A stretch of DNA of 53,408 bases, taken from contig NZ_BCYU01000028.1 in the NCBI RefSeq assembly GCF_001598355.1, forward strand, positions 1 through 53,408, read 5' to 3'. The position numbers and the translations under genes are program-made. Below are positions 42,663 to 51,521 of this stretch, one piece after another. Each line of letters begins with the position of its first letter. Positions within the stretch are counted from its first letter, which is position 1. The notes beneath the pieces are model-generated. The model was not told the origin of the DNA, did not search any database, and worked only from the letters and a program-made list of their open reading frames with translations. Source of the DNA: Sphingomonas asaccharolytica NBRC 15499. Its GTDB lineage: Bacteria; Pseudomonadota; Alphaproteobacteria; Sphingomonadales; Sphingomonadaceae.

Positions 42663-43883
42663 ATGAACAACACCGCACTGCCAAAGGCCGCCGACCTCAC
42701 GGCGAGCGACCTCCGGGCGCAAACGCTCTCGCTATGGAAGACTAGCGCCGCCTGGATATCGGCGCACTGGCTGCAGGTGCTGATCGCGATCGGCGTCGGG
42801 GTGCTGATCTTCCTTGCGCTGCATTTCGTGAAGTCGCTCGGACGTCGCCTGTGTAATCGCGATAAAAGCGGCACCGGCTGGTATACGGTGTTCGGCCGCG
42901 CGGTCGCCAAGACCGGCAATTTCTTCATCATCATGACCTCGGCCGAACTGGTCGCGGCGATCGGCGACGCGCCGTATCAGGTGGCGGCGATCGTCCGGTT
43001 TCTGTTCACTGTAGCCGCGGTGTTCCAGGGCGCCATCTGGGCACGCGAGATAATCCTCGGCGGGATCGAGCATCGCACTGCGGCGAGCGAGGATCATGGC
43101 GAGACGCTGGCCAACGCGATGGGCCTGATCCGCCTGTTCGTGACCTTCGCACTGTTCGCGATCGCTCTGGTGATGATCCTGGGCAATCTGGGTGTGAACG
43201 TGTCCGGGCTGATCGCCGGTCTCGGCGTCGGCGGCATCGCGATCGGCCTGGCGGCGCAAAGCATCTTCGCCGATCTGTTCGCGGCGATCGCGATCATCTT
43301 CGACCGCCCGTTCCGGCGTGGCGATGCGATCACCTACGACAAGTCGGCCGGCACGGTCGAATATATCGGCATGCGATCGACCCGCATCCGCGGCGCCAAC
43401 GGCGAAGAACGCGTGATCGGCAACAAGAAGCTGCTCGATTTCGAGATCGTCAACAATTCGCGCCGCGAATATCGCCGCGTCATTTTCACGCTCGCGATCG
43501 TCCAGACCACGCCGGTCGACCAGCTTGAGGCGCTTCCCCATCTGCTCAAGCAGATCGTCGAGGATCATGGGCAGAAGTTCGTCCGCGCAGGCTTCGCGGC
43601 GTTCACTCCTACGGCGTACGAATTCGACCTCGAGTTCGACTCCCCAACAGCCGTTTTCCAGGACATGTACGATGCACGGCATTCGATCGGCATATCGATC
43701 ATCAAGCGCTTCCAGGAGGAGGGCATCGCACTCGTCTATCCGGCGCAGACCGGAATATCGGCGGCCGATTCCGGCGTAACCTGGCCGACGCGCAAGAAAC
43801 CGCGCCGGGCCGCCGACGATAAAATCGCGCCGCCGCCGTCGTCGGGCGACCGCTCGGTGGGCGACCAGGGCGCGCCCGGCTGA
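42663..43883 (+). CDS. MscS-type mechanosensitive channel
   Basis: 406 residues. Several N-terminal helices lead to the pore helix and following region VSGLIAGLGVGGIAIGLAAQSIFADLFAAIAIIFDRPFRRGD, the MscS signature. TVEYIGMRSTRIRGANGEERVIGNKKLL is the beta domain. The C-terminal tail is basic and Pro/Ser-rich. It opens under membrane tension to release solutes during osmotic downshock. Confidence 0.94.
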   Translation: MNNTALPKAADLTASDLRAQTLSLWKTSAAWISAHWLQVLIAIGVGVLIFLALHFVKSLGRRLCNRDKSGTGWYTVFGRAVAKTGNFFIIMTSAELVAAIGDAPYQVAAIVRFLFTVAAVFQGAIWAREIILGGIEHRTAASEDHGETLANAMGLIRLFVTFALFAIALVMILGNLGVNVSGLIAGLGVGGIAIGLAAQSIFADLFAAIAIIFDRPFRRGDAITYDKSAGTVEYIGMRSTRIRGANGEERVIGNKKLLDFEIVNNSRREYRRVIFTLAIVQTTPVDQLEALPHLLKQIVEDHGQKFVRAGFAAFTPTAYEFDLEFDSPTAVFQDMYDARHSIGISIIKRFQEEGIALVYPAQTGISAADSGVTWPTRKKPRRAADDKIAPPPSSGDRSVGDQGAPG

Positions 43884-43904
43884 GCGTCGACGTGATGTCG
43901 CGCG

Positions 43905-46865
43905 CTAGATCCCGCCCTCATCTAATGACAGCAATGTAGCATTGCCGCCGGCCGAGGTCGTGTCGGTGGAGACGGCGCGTTCGGCGACGAAGCGATAGAG
44001 GTAATGCGGCCCGCCGGCCTTGGGCCCGGTGCCGGAAAGGCCTTCGCCCCCGAACGGCTGCGAGCCAACGATCGCGCCGATCATGCTGCGATTGACGTAG
44101 AGATTGCCGACGCGAGCCTCGGCTTCCATCACGTCGCCGGCGCGCGCGATGCGGCTGTGCAGGCCCATGGTGAGGCCATAGCCCTTGGCGTTGACCCGGT
44201 GGATCGTCTCGGCGAGCTTGCCCGCCTGCCAGGTCGCGACATGCAAGATCGGGCCGAACCATTCGGCCTGCAGATCCTCGATTGCGTCCAGCCGGATGAG
44301 CGTAGGCGGCACGAACAGGCCTTGGGCCGGTGCATCGATCGTCTTGACGACCCGCGCCTTCGCGCTTTCGCGATAGGCCATCAATTTGTCGTACGCAGCC
44401 TGATCGATCACCGGGCCGACATCCGTCCTGGGATCGGCCGGATCGCCAAGCACAAGCAAGTCCATCGCGCCGTCGAGCATCTTGATGATGGTGTCGGCCA
44501 CGTCCTCCTGCACCAGCAGCAGCCGCAGCGCCGAGCAGCGTTGCCCCGCCGAGCGGAACGACGAGGTGACCACGTCCATCACCACTTGTTCGGGCAGCGC
44601 GGTCGAATCGACGATCATCGCGTTGATCCCGCCGGTCTCGGCGATCAGCGGAACAATCGGACGGGCATCGTCCTCAAGCAGGCTGCGCGCGATCTTCTTG
44701 GCGGTCGCGGTCGAGCCGGTGAAGGCCACGCCCATGATGCGCGGATCGGCGGTCAGCGCCGCGCCGACTTCGGGGCCACCGGGCGCCAGAATCAGTGCGT
44801 CCTCCGGCACGCCGGCCTGGTGCGCGAGCCTGACCGCGGCCGCCGCGATCTTCGGCGTCTGCGGCGCGGGCTTGGCGACCACGGCGTTACCGGCGACCAA
44901 AGCCGCGGCGGTCTGGCCGAGGAAGATCGCCAGCGGGAAGTTCCACGGCGCGATCGTCGCCCACACGCCGCGCCCGTCGAGGTGGAGCGTGTTCCGCTCG
45001 CCGGTCGGCCCGGGAAGCTCGATCGACTTGAGGCCCGACCGCGCCTGCTGGGCATAATAGCGGCAGAAATCGGCGGCCTCGCGCACCTCACCGATCGCGT
45101 CGGGGATCGTCTTGAACGCTTCCTTGACGCAGATCGCCATCAGCTCGTCGCGATTGGTTTCAAGCAGATCGGCGAGGCGTTCGAGAATCGCCGCGCGTTC
45201 ATCGACCGGCGTCGCCGACCAGCCCGGGAAGGCAGCATGGGCGCGGGTGATTGCCGCGGCGACATCGATCTTCTCGGCCGCCAGCGGCGGCATCGCGGCA
45301 ACGCTCGCCGCGGTTTTCGCCAGCACGTCGCGATCGCTAAGATCGATCCCGCTCGAATTCTTCCGATCACCGAACAGGTCGATCGGCAGCGGAATGCTCG
45401 GATGCCGCGCCCCACCAACAGCGGCAATCTTCTCGACCGGATCGGCGAGGATCTCGGCCTCGGTCAGCCGCTCGTCGGCGAGCTGGTGGACGAAACTCGA
45501 ATTGGCCCCGTTCTCCAGCAGACGGCGGACGAGATAGGCGAGCAAATCGCGGTGCCCACCGACCGGCGCGTAGATGCGGCAATGATAGCCTTGCTCGCGA
45601 ACCAACCGCTCGTACAGCCCCTCGCCCATGCCGTGGAGCCGCTGGAACTCGAAGTCGCGATTGTCGCCCGCCCATTCGAGCAAGGTCGCCACCGTCAGCG
45701 CATTGTGGCTGGCGAAGGCCGGGCGGATATTCTTGGCGTCGAGCATATCGCGCGCCACCGCGAGATACGAGACGTCGGTCGCTGCCTTGCGCGTGAACAA
45801 TGGATAGTCCGACAGCCCTTCGACCTGGGTGCGCTTGATCTCGCTATCCCAATAGGCGCCCTTGACCAGCCGCACATTCATCAGGCGATCGAGGTTGTTG
45901 GCCCAGTCGACTACCAGGCGGGCGCGCTTGCCATAGGATTGCACCGCCATCCCGAACCCGTCCCAGCCCTTCAGGCTGGGCAACGCCGCGACCGCGCCGA
46001 TGATGTCGAGGCTCATCTCGAGCCGCTCGCTTTCCTCGGCATCGACGGTCAGAGCGATGTCCTTGCCTGCAGCCTGCACCGCGAGCGCTTCGAGCATCTG
46101 AGTCAGTTCGGGCACGCAGCGATCATATTGCGCGACTTCGTAACGAGGGTGGAGCGCCGACAGCTTGACCGAGATCGAGTGGCCGGCGGCGGGATCGCGT
46201 CCGACCGCGTCGATCGCATCGGTATAGGCGTTGAAATAGCGCGCGGCGTCCTCGACTGTCCGCGCCGCTTCGCCGAGCATGTCGAAGCTCGCCGTGAAGC
46301 CTTTGTTCTCGGGCTTCTTCATCCGATCGGCCGCTTCCTTGATGGTGCGGCCCATCACGAAGATCTCGCCCATCATCCGCATCGCGGCACCCACCGCCTG
46401 GCGGACGAACGGCTCGCCCGCGCGGCTGATCAACCGGCGCAGCGGACCGCCTTCGCCCTCACCGACCAGCACGCGCCCCACGACCAGGCCCCAGGTCGCG
46501 ATGTTGACCAAAGACGAGTTGGACTCGCCCGTATGCGCGCGCCAGTCGGCATCGCCGAGCTTGTCCGCGATCAGCAGATCGGCGGTCTCCGGATCGGGCA
46601 CGCGCAGGAAGGCTTCGGCCAGCGAGAGCAGGGCGACGCCTTCCGACGAGTTCAGCCGATATTCCTGCAGGAACTGGTTCACCCAGCCTTTTGTCTGTGC
46701 AGCGCGCAAATCCGCCAGCAGTCCGCTGGCATGGCCCAGCACCCGCCTGCGCGATTCGGGAGTCAGTGCGGCGCGCGTCAAAAGCGGTTTTAGAACTTCG
46801 GGTTCGGGCGCGCGATAAAGCTTTGCCATGGAAGTGCGGGCGGAGGACGTAGCGTCAGCGGTCAT
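43905..46865 (-). CDS. putA: Bifunctional proline dehydrogenase / L-glutamate gamma-semialdehyde dehydrogenase
   Basis: 986 residues. The first half is the FAD proline dehydrogenase barrel (KLSALHPRYEVAQYDR, LTVDAEESERLEMSLDII, VQSYGKRARLVVDWANNLDRLMNVRLVKGAYWDSEIKR). The second half is an ALDH domain (PWNFPLAIFLGQTAAALVAGNAVVAKPAPQTP, FTGSTATAKKIARSLL) with catalytic Cys in SAGQRCSALRLLL. It converts proline to glutamate with NAD+ and the quinone pool. The ribbon-helix-helix DNA-binding domain of E. coli-type PutA is absent, so this is the catalytic-only form. The start ATG at 46865 has GGAAACTGGAAA upstream. Confidence 0.97.
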   Translation of the reverse strand: MTADATSSARTSMAKLYRAPEPEVLKPLLTRAALTPESRRRVLGHASGLLADLRAAQTKGWVNQFLQEYRLNSSEGVALLSLAEAFLRVPDPETADLLIADKLGDADWRAHTGESNSSLVNIATWGLVVGRVLVGEGEGGPLRRLISRAGEPFVRQAVGAAMRMMGEIFVMGRTIKEAADRMKKPENKGFTASFDMLGEAARTVEDAARYFNAYTDAIDAVGRDPAAGHSISVKLSALHPRYEVAQYDRCVPELTQMLEALAVQAAGKDIALTVDAEESERLEMSLDIIGAVAALPSLKGWDGFGMAVQSYGKRARLVVDWANNLDRLMNVRLVKGAYWDSEIKRTQVEGLSDYPLFTRKAATDVSYLAVARDMLDAKNIRPAFASHNALTVATLLEWAGDNRDFEFQRLHGMGEGLYERLVREQGYHCRIYAPVGGHRDLLAYLVRRLLENGANSSFVHQLADERLTEAEILADPVEKIAAVGGARHPSIPLPIDLFGDRKNSSGIDLSDRDVLAKTAASVAAMPPLAAEKIDVAAAITRAHAAFPGWSATPVDERAAILERLADLLETNRDELMAICVKEAFKTIPDAIGEVREAADFCRYYAQQARSGLKSIELPGPTGERNTLHLDGRGVWATIAPWNFPLAIFLGQTAAALVAGNAVVAKPAPQTPKIAAAAVRLAHQAGVPEDALILAPGGPEVGAALTADPRIMGVAFTGSTATAKKIARSLLEDDARPIVPLIAETGGINAMIVDSTALPEQVVMDVVTSSFRSAGQRCSALRLLLVQEDVADTIIKMLDGAMDLLVLGDPADPRTDVGPVIDQAAYDKLMAYRESAKARVVKTIDAPAQGLFVPPTLIRLDAIEDLQAEWFGPILHVATWQAGKLAETIHRVNAKGYGLTMGLHSRIARAGDVMEAEARVGNLYVNRSMIGAIVGSQPFGGEGLSGTGPKAGGPHYLYRFVAERAVSTDTTSAGGNATLLSLDEGGI

Positions 46866-46970
46866 TTTCCAGTTTCCGGTCGGGTCGGACTTGCCTCACG
46901 GGCCGAGGCGAGCCTAGAGGATGCGGGACGGCCTTAGCGCCAAAACACGCTCAAAGGGAATGTTCTGGCG

Positions 46971-47435
46971 ATGAGCAATGATACAATTTCTATCAACGAG
47001 CTGGCGACGCAGATCGGCACGGAGCGCATTTCCGACTGGGTCGAAGTCAGCCAGGAGATGATCGACAAGTTCGCCGACGCCACCGGCGACCACCAGTTCA
47101 TCCACGTCAATCCGCAAATGGCGGCGATGACGCCGTTCGGCGGCACTATCGCGCACGGCTTCCTGACGCTGTCGCTGATGCCGCTGCTCTCGTCCAAGGT
47201 CGCCGACCAGCCCAAGATCGAGGGCGTGAAGATGGGCGTCAATTACGGCGGCAACAAAGTCCGCTTCATCACCCCGGTCCGCTCGGGCAAACGCGTACGC
47301 GGCCGCTTCAAGCTGATGGAGCTGATCGAGAAACGCCCCGGCCAATGGCAGCAAACCAACGAATTCACCGTCGAGATCGAAGGCGAGGACAAGCCCGCCT
47401 TGATCGCCGAGTGGATCAGCCAGATTTTCGTGTGA
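46971..47435 (+). CDS. MaoC-like (R)-specific enoyl-CoA hydratase
   Basis: 154 residues, single hot-dog domain. FADATGDHQFIHVNP...TPFGGTIAHGFLTLSL contains the catalytic Asp and His of the hydratase-2 motif. VNYGGNKVRFITPVRSGKRVRGRF follows as in the family. It hydrates enoyl-CoA to (R)-3-hydroxyacyl-CoA, linking beta-oxidation with polyhydroxyalkanoate synthesis. A thiolase gene follows after a 131-base repeat region, consistent with a shared acyl-CoA role. Confidence 0.92.
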   Translation: MSNDTISINELATQIGTERISDWVEVSQEMIDKFADATGDHQFIHVNPQMAAMTPFGGTIAHGFLTLSLMPLLSSKVADQPKIEGVKMGVNYGGNKVRFITPVRSGKRVRGRFKLMELIEKRPGQWQQTNEFTVEIEGEDKPALIAEWISQIFV

Positions 47436-47441
47436 GTAAAT

Positions 47442-47545
47442 CCCCTCCCGCTCGCGGGAGGGGTTAGGGGAGGGTCTGTCGACCAGCCCAGCCGTGAATG
47501 AGGAGGGACCTGCCCTCCCCCTGCCCCTCCCGCAAGCGGGAGGGG
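47442..47545. repeat. BIME: two inverted copies of a CCCCTCCCGC hairpin
   Basis: CCCCTCCCGC-TC-GCGGGAGGGG (47442-47463) and CCCCTCCCGC-AA-GCGGGAGGGG (47524-47545) are 10-bp perfect stems; GGTTAGGGGAGGG on the inner side of the first faces CCCTCCCCCTG of the second. The same unit starts again at 53317. It lies between the MaoC and thiolase genes. Confidence 0.85.
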
Positions 47546-47566
47546 AGTCAGCAGAAGGAAAACCAC

Positions 47567-48745
47567 ATGCGTTCCGCCGTCATCGTCTCCACCGCCCGCA
47601 CCCCGATCGGCCGCGCCTATCGCGGCGGGTTCAACAACCTGCCCTCGCCGACGCTCGCCAGCCATTCGATCAAGGCCGCGGTCGAACGCGCCAAGATCGA
47701 TCCCGCCGAAGTGCAGGACGTGGTGTTCGGCGCGGCGCTGCAGCAGGGCGTCCAGGCTGGTAATATCGCGCGCCTCGCGCTACTCCGCGCCGGCCTGCCG
47801 GTGACCGTCGCCGGCATGTCGCTCGACCGCCAATGCGCCTCGGGCCTGATGGCGATCGCGACGGCCGCCAAGGAGATCATCGTCGACAATATGGACGTGG
47901 CGATCGGCGGCGGCGTCGAATCGATCTCGATGGTGCAGACCCCGCAGATGCGCGTCGGCCGCGACGACGAGCTGCTGGCGGTGCACAAGGACGTCTACAT
48001 GCCGATGCTGCAGACCGCCGAGGTCGTGGCCAAGCGCTACAATATCAGCCGCGACGCGATGGACGACTATTCGCTTCAGTCGCAGCAGCGCACCGCGGCC
48101 GCGCAGCAGGCCGGCTATTTCGACGCCGAAATCGTGCCGGTCACCGCGACGATGGCGATGACCAACAAGGAAACCAAGGAAGTCACCCATCACGAGGTGA
48201 CCGTCACCAAGGACGAAGGCAATCGTCCCGAAACCTCGATCGAGGGCCTGCGCGGCCTCCAGCCGGTGCTCGGCCCCGATTTCACGATCACCGCGGGCAA
48301 CGCGTCGCAGCTGTCGGACGGATCGTCGGCCAGCGTGCTGATGGAAGAGAAGCTGGCCGAGAAGCGCGGGCTGACCCCGCTGGGTCGCTATGTCGGCATG
48401 GCGGTCGCCGGCACCGAGCCCGACGAGATGGGCATCGGCCCGGTCTTCGCAATCCCCAAGCTGCTCGAGCGCAACGGCCTCAAGATGGATGACATCGGCC
48501 TGTGGGAGCTCAATGAGGCCTTCGCGGTGCAGGTGCTCTACTGCCGCGACAAGCTCGGCATTCCGAATGAGCTACTCAACGTCAACGGCGGCTCGATCTC
48601 GATCGGCCATCCTTATGGCATGACCGGCGCACGCTGCACCGGCCACGCCCTGATCGAAGGCAAGCGCCGCGGCGCGAAGTATGTCGTCGTGACGATGTGC
48701 GTCGGCGGCGGCATGGGCGCGGCTGGATTGTTCGAGGTTCTCTGA
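47567..48745 (+). CDS. Acetyl-CoA acyltransferase (thiolase)
   Basis: 392 residues, standard thiolase length. Nucleophile Cys90 in [10 protein letters not shown], His at about 348 in [10 protein letters not shown] and Cys at about 378 in [13 protein letters not shown]. It carries out reversible Claisen condensation or cleavage of acyl-CoA, in beta-oxidation, aromatic degradation or PHB synthesis. GAAGGAA lies upstream of the ATG at 47567. It could be FadA- or PhaA-like; the sequence alone does not decide. Confidence 0.95.
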   Translation: MRSAVIVSTARTPIGRAYRGGFNNLPSPTLASHSIKAAVERAKIDPAEVQDVVFGAALQQGVQAGNIARLALLRAGLPVTVAGMSLDRQCASGLMAIATAAKEIIVDNMDVAIGGGVESISMVQTPQMRVGRDDELLAVHKDVYMPMLQTAEVVAKRYNISRDAMDDYSLQSQQRTAAAQQAGYFDAEIVPVTATMAMTNKETKEVTHHEVTVTKDEGNRPETSIEGLRGLQPVLGPDFTITAGNASQLSDGSSASVLMEEKLAEKRGLTPLGRYVGMAVAGTEPDEMGIGPVFAIPKLLERNGLKMDDIGLWELNEAFAVQVLYCRDKLGIPNELLNVNGGSISIGHPYGMTGARCTGHALIEGKRRGAKYVVVTMCVGGGMGAAGLFEVL

Positions 48746-48753
48746 CGCTTGAC

Positions 48754-48782
48754 CGCGAGGATGCCGCGACGGCATCCTCGCG
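48754..48782. repeat. 13-bp perfect hairpin after the thiolase gene
   Basis: CGCGAGGATGCCG, loop CGA, CGGCATCCTCGCG lies 8 bases after the thiolase stop and just before the DUF805 start. There is no T-run, so termination would depend on other factors. Confidence 0.65.
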
Positions 48783-48784
48783 CC

Positions 48785-49342
48785 ATGCGCGCCGATTACG
48801 ATCCTAATCGTCTTTCCTTCCGGCTGGCATTCCGACCGTTCGTCGACGCATTTCAATTCCGCGGGCGGTCGACGCGCAACGAGGTCATGTCGTTCTGGCT
48901 GCTTGGACTTGTCGCCAATGCCGGAACGCTGACGATCAGCGACCCGACCCCGCCGATCTTTTACGCGGCGGCGATCTTGTGGAGCCTTGCCTGGGCCTTG
49001 CCCTGGATTCCTTTGCTTGTCCGGCGGCTGCACGATCAGGGACGTAGCGGATGGTGGGCGTTAGTCCCACTGTCGATCGTGCCATTCTCAGCATTGCAGT
49101 GGTTCACTGCACCGGCTGGCCATGCCGCGTCGATGGCGTTTCATTTCGGCCCTTTGGAGTTCCACAAAGGTGTCGGCGCGACGCCATGGACCATCTCGCT
49201 TATGGTGGTCCTCGTCGCGCTGATGGTCGTTAATGTGCTGCTGTTTCTCTGGCAGCCGACACGGGGCGCCAACCGGTTCGGTCCTGATCCAAGGCGGGCC
49301 AACACAACCGACAGGACGGACGCGATCCCGGCCGAGGCCTGA
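48785..49342 (+). CDS. DUF805 membrane protein
   Basis: 185 residues. FRGRSTRNEVMSFWLLGLVANAG (basic R-x-R/S-x-R-x-E motif before the first helix) and IPLLVRRLHDQGRSGWWALVPL are the DUF805 hallmarks (RRLHD-GRSGWW). Four membrane segments are expected, and a soluble tail follows. Function unknown across the family. Start ATG 48785 lies directly behind the hairpin; its ribosome-binding site is weak. Confidence 0.88.
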   Translation: MRADYDPNRLSFRLAFRPFVDAFQFRGRSTRNEVMSFWLLGLVANAGTLTISDPTPPIFYAAAILWSLAWALPWIPLLVRRLHDQGRSGWWALVPLSIVPFSALQWFTAPAGHAASMAFHFGPLEFHKGVGATPWTISLMVVLVALMVVNVLLFLWQPTRGANRFGPDPRRANTTDRTDAIPAEA

Positions 49343-49425
49343 CTCCGAAAGTGGCCTGAGTGGGTCGGTGCGGAAACTCTCCGCGCGCGGCTCGTTGTGT
49401 GTCGAGACCCAGCAGGAGAGACACG

Positions 49426-49917
49426 ATGGCCGACGCCGCCGAAATCAAGCAGCATTTCTGGAAGAAACTGTCCGACAGCCCGTTCGTGATGATCGGGCTG
49501 GACGGCGACGGTCAGCATAGCGAGCCGCTGACCGCGCAACTCGACAAGGATCAGGTCGACACCATCTACTTCTTCATCGGCAAAGACAATCGCTTGGCCA
49601 AGGGCGGTATGGCGATGGCGCAATTCGTATCCAAAGGGCACGATTTCTTCGCCTGCCTGGCCGGCAAGGTACGGATCGACAACGATTTCGGCATGATCGA
49701 CAAATTGTGGAACAACCAGGTCGAGGCCTGGTTTCCGGGCGGCAAGGACGATCCCAACCTCGCGCTGCTGCGCTTCGACGTCGACGATGCCGAGATGTGG
49801 GAAACCGACATGTCGATCGCCGGCAAGGTCAAGATGCTGTTCGGTGGCAAGATCAAGGCCGGCGATGAAGGCAGCCATGCGAAGATGGGGACGACGGCGG
49901 AGTCGACTGGTGCCTGA
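49426..49917 (+). CDS. Pyridoxamine 5'-phosphate oxidase-like (general stress protein 26 family)
   Basis: 163 residues. AEIKQHFWKKLSDSPFVMIGLDGDGQHSEPLTAQLD, TIYFFIGKDNRLAKGG and DFFACLAGKVRIDNDFGMIDKLWNNQVEAWFPGGKDDPNLALLRFDVDDAEMWE fit the split-barrel FMN-binding stress protein family. AGGAGAG precedes the ATG. Probably binds flavin; the reaction is unknown. Confidence 0.9.
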   Translation: MADAAEIKQHFWKKLSDSPFVMIGLDGDGQHSEPLTAQLDKDQVDTIYFFIGKDNRLAKGGMAMAQFVSKGHDFFACLAGKVRIDNDFGMIDKLWNNQVEAWFPGGKDDPNLALLRFDVDDAEMWETDMSIAGKVKMLFGGKIKAGDEGSHAKMGTTAESTGA

Positions 49918-49962
49918 GCCGCGTGGCCGGAGGCTCTCTTCGGCAGCCTCCATCCCTTCGTC

Positions 49963-50073
49963 ACCCCGGCCTTGTGCCGGGGTCCACGGAGCAGCGGGGC
50001 CAACTGTTCGCGGTTCCCGCTGAAACCTCACCATCCGGGCTGAGACCACGGTGGGTGCCGGCACAGGGCCGGC
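49963..50073. repeat. BIME-like pair of REP palindromes
   Basis: ACCCCGGC-CTTGT-GCCGGGGT (49963-49983) matches the copy at 24272 exactly in stem and loop. A facing GCCGGC-ACAGG-GCCGGC lies at 50057-50073. Located between converging genes ending at 49917 and 50108. Confidence 0.75.
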
Positions 50074-50107
50074 TTGACGGAGGATTTTATAGAGGCTTCG
50101 CTCCGCC

Positions 50108-51340
50108 TCACCCGCCGTGCGTGGTGATCCAATCTTCCAGCACTGGCGCAATCTGGTTGCGCCATTTGCTGCCGTTGAAGATGCCGTAATGGCCGGCATC
50201 GGCGACTAGGTGCTTCTTCTCCGACGCCGGCAGATTGGTCGCGATGGTCAGCGCCGCCTTGGTCTGGCCGAGCCCTGAAATGTCGTCGCGCTTGCCCTCG
50301 ATCGCCAGGATCGCGATGTCGGTGATCGCGCCCGGATCGACCTTGCGGCCGCGATGCATCATCTCGCCCTTGGGTAGAGCGTGCTGCTGGAACACGACCT
50401 CGATCGTCTGCAGGTAGAATTCGGCGGTCATGTCGCAGACCGAGCGATATTCCTCGTAGAAATCCTTGGTCGCGTCGGCGCCTTCGTCGTCGCCCTGGAC
50501 GAGATGCTTGAACATCTCCCAATGCGAAATCATGTGGTTGCCGAGGTTCATCGTCATGAACCCGGCGAGCTGGAGAAAGCCCGGATAGACGCGGCGGCCG
50601 GCGCCCGGATAATTGAGCGGAATGGTCGCGATGACATTCTGCTCGAACCAAGCGAACGGGCGCTCGGTCGCCAGCGTGTTGACCGCGGTCGGCGCCTCGC
50701 GGGTGTCGATCGGTCCGCCCATCATCGTCAGCGATTTCGGCCGGCAGCGATTCTTGTCCGCGCTCATCAGGCAGGCGGCGGCATAGCACGGCACCGACGG
50801 CTGGCAGACCGCGAGCATGTGCGCGCCCTCGCCGATCGTCTCGAGGAATTCGATGATGTAATCGACATAGTCGTCGAGATCGAACGAACCCTCGACCAGC
50901 GGCACTTGCCGCGCGTCGCGCCAGTCGGTGATATAGACCTCGGCGAACGGCAGCATCCGCTCGACCGTGCCGCGCAACAGCGTGGCGTAATGGCCCGACA
51001 TCGGCGCCACGATCAGCAGCTTGGGCCCGCCGGTCACGCCTTTGCGCACGAAACGCTTGAGCTGACCGAACGGTTTGCGGAGGACGATCTCCTCGACGAC
51101 GTCGACTTCCTTGCCGTCGATAGTCGTCCGATCGAGCCCGAATTCGGGCTTGCCGCGCGGCGCCGAGGCGTGCGCGAATACTTCCAGCGCAGAGCCGAGC
51201 ACTGGCCCGCCACCGAAATAGGCAAAGGGATTAGCAGGGTTGCTCAGCAGTTCGGCGCTGAAATTGGCCCAGGCACTGGCACCCGCCAGCATGGACCGTT
51301 GCATCTCGTAAGCGTTGTAGAGCATTTGCCCCCGATACAT
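50108..51340 (-). CDS. phaZ: Intracellular polyhydroxyalkanoate depolymerase
   Basis: 410 residues. MLYNAYEMQRSMLAGASAWANFSAELLSNPANPFAYFGGGP is the typical PhaZ opening. The nucleophile is Cys179 in AVCQPSVP, a Cys instead of Ser as in the intracellular enzymes, and the C-terminal VEGKRDDISG and VADAGHYGIFNG provide Asp and His. It mobilises stored PHA inside the cell. The MaoC and thiolase genes nearby fit PHA metabolism. It diverges from an ABC exporter gene; the shared promoter region contains TTGCACCGCA (51379-51388), reminiscent of PhaR boxes but unproven. Confidence 0.93.
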   Translation of the reverse strand: MYRGQMLYNAYEMQRSMLAGASAWANFSAELLSNPANPFAYFGGGPVLGSALEVFAHASAPRGKPEFGLDRTTIDGKEVDVVEEIVLRKPFGQLKRFVRKGVTGGPKLLIVAPMSGHYATLLRGTVERMLPFAEVYITDWRDARQVPLVEGSFDLDDYVDYIIEFLETIGEGAHMLAVCQPSVPCYAAACLMSADKNRCRPKSLTMMGGPIDTREAPTAVNTLATERPFAWFEQNVIATIPLNYPGAGRRVYPGFLQLAGFMTMNLGNHMISHWEMFKHLVQGDDEGADATKDFYEEYRSVCDMTAEFYLQTIEVVFQQHALPKGEMMHRGRKVDPGAITDIAILAIEGKRDDISGLGQTKAALTIATNLPASEKKHLVADAGHYGIFNGSKWRNQIAPVLEDWITTHGG

Positions 51341-51521
51341 GTGACACCGTTTCCCCGGTACGGACCCTTAGGCCCGTGTTGCACCGCACACAACGCGCAA
51401 TGCGATAGATCGTTGCGGGTCCAGTATGTCCCTCGCCATTGGTCGCGCAGGCGTTGCTGCACCGCGATATCGTTTCGGGGGCATTGCCGCTGACGAACAC
51501 AAGTCCTAGGGCGGCGGCACG

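Noticed and set aside
44004..46793. 929-codon open frame antisense to putA
   Set aside because: Composition-driven shadow, rich in Arg/Asp/His/Gly, with no recognisable domain.
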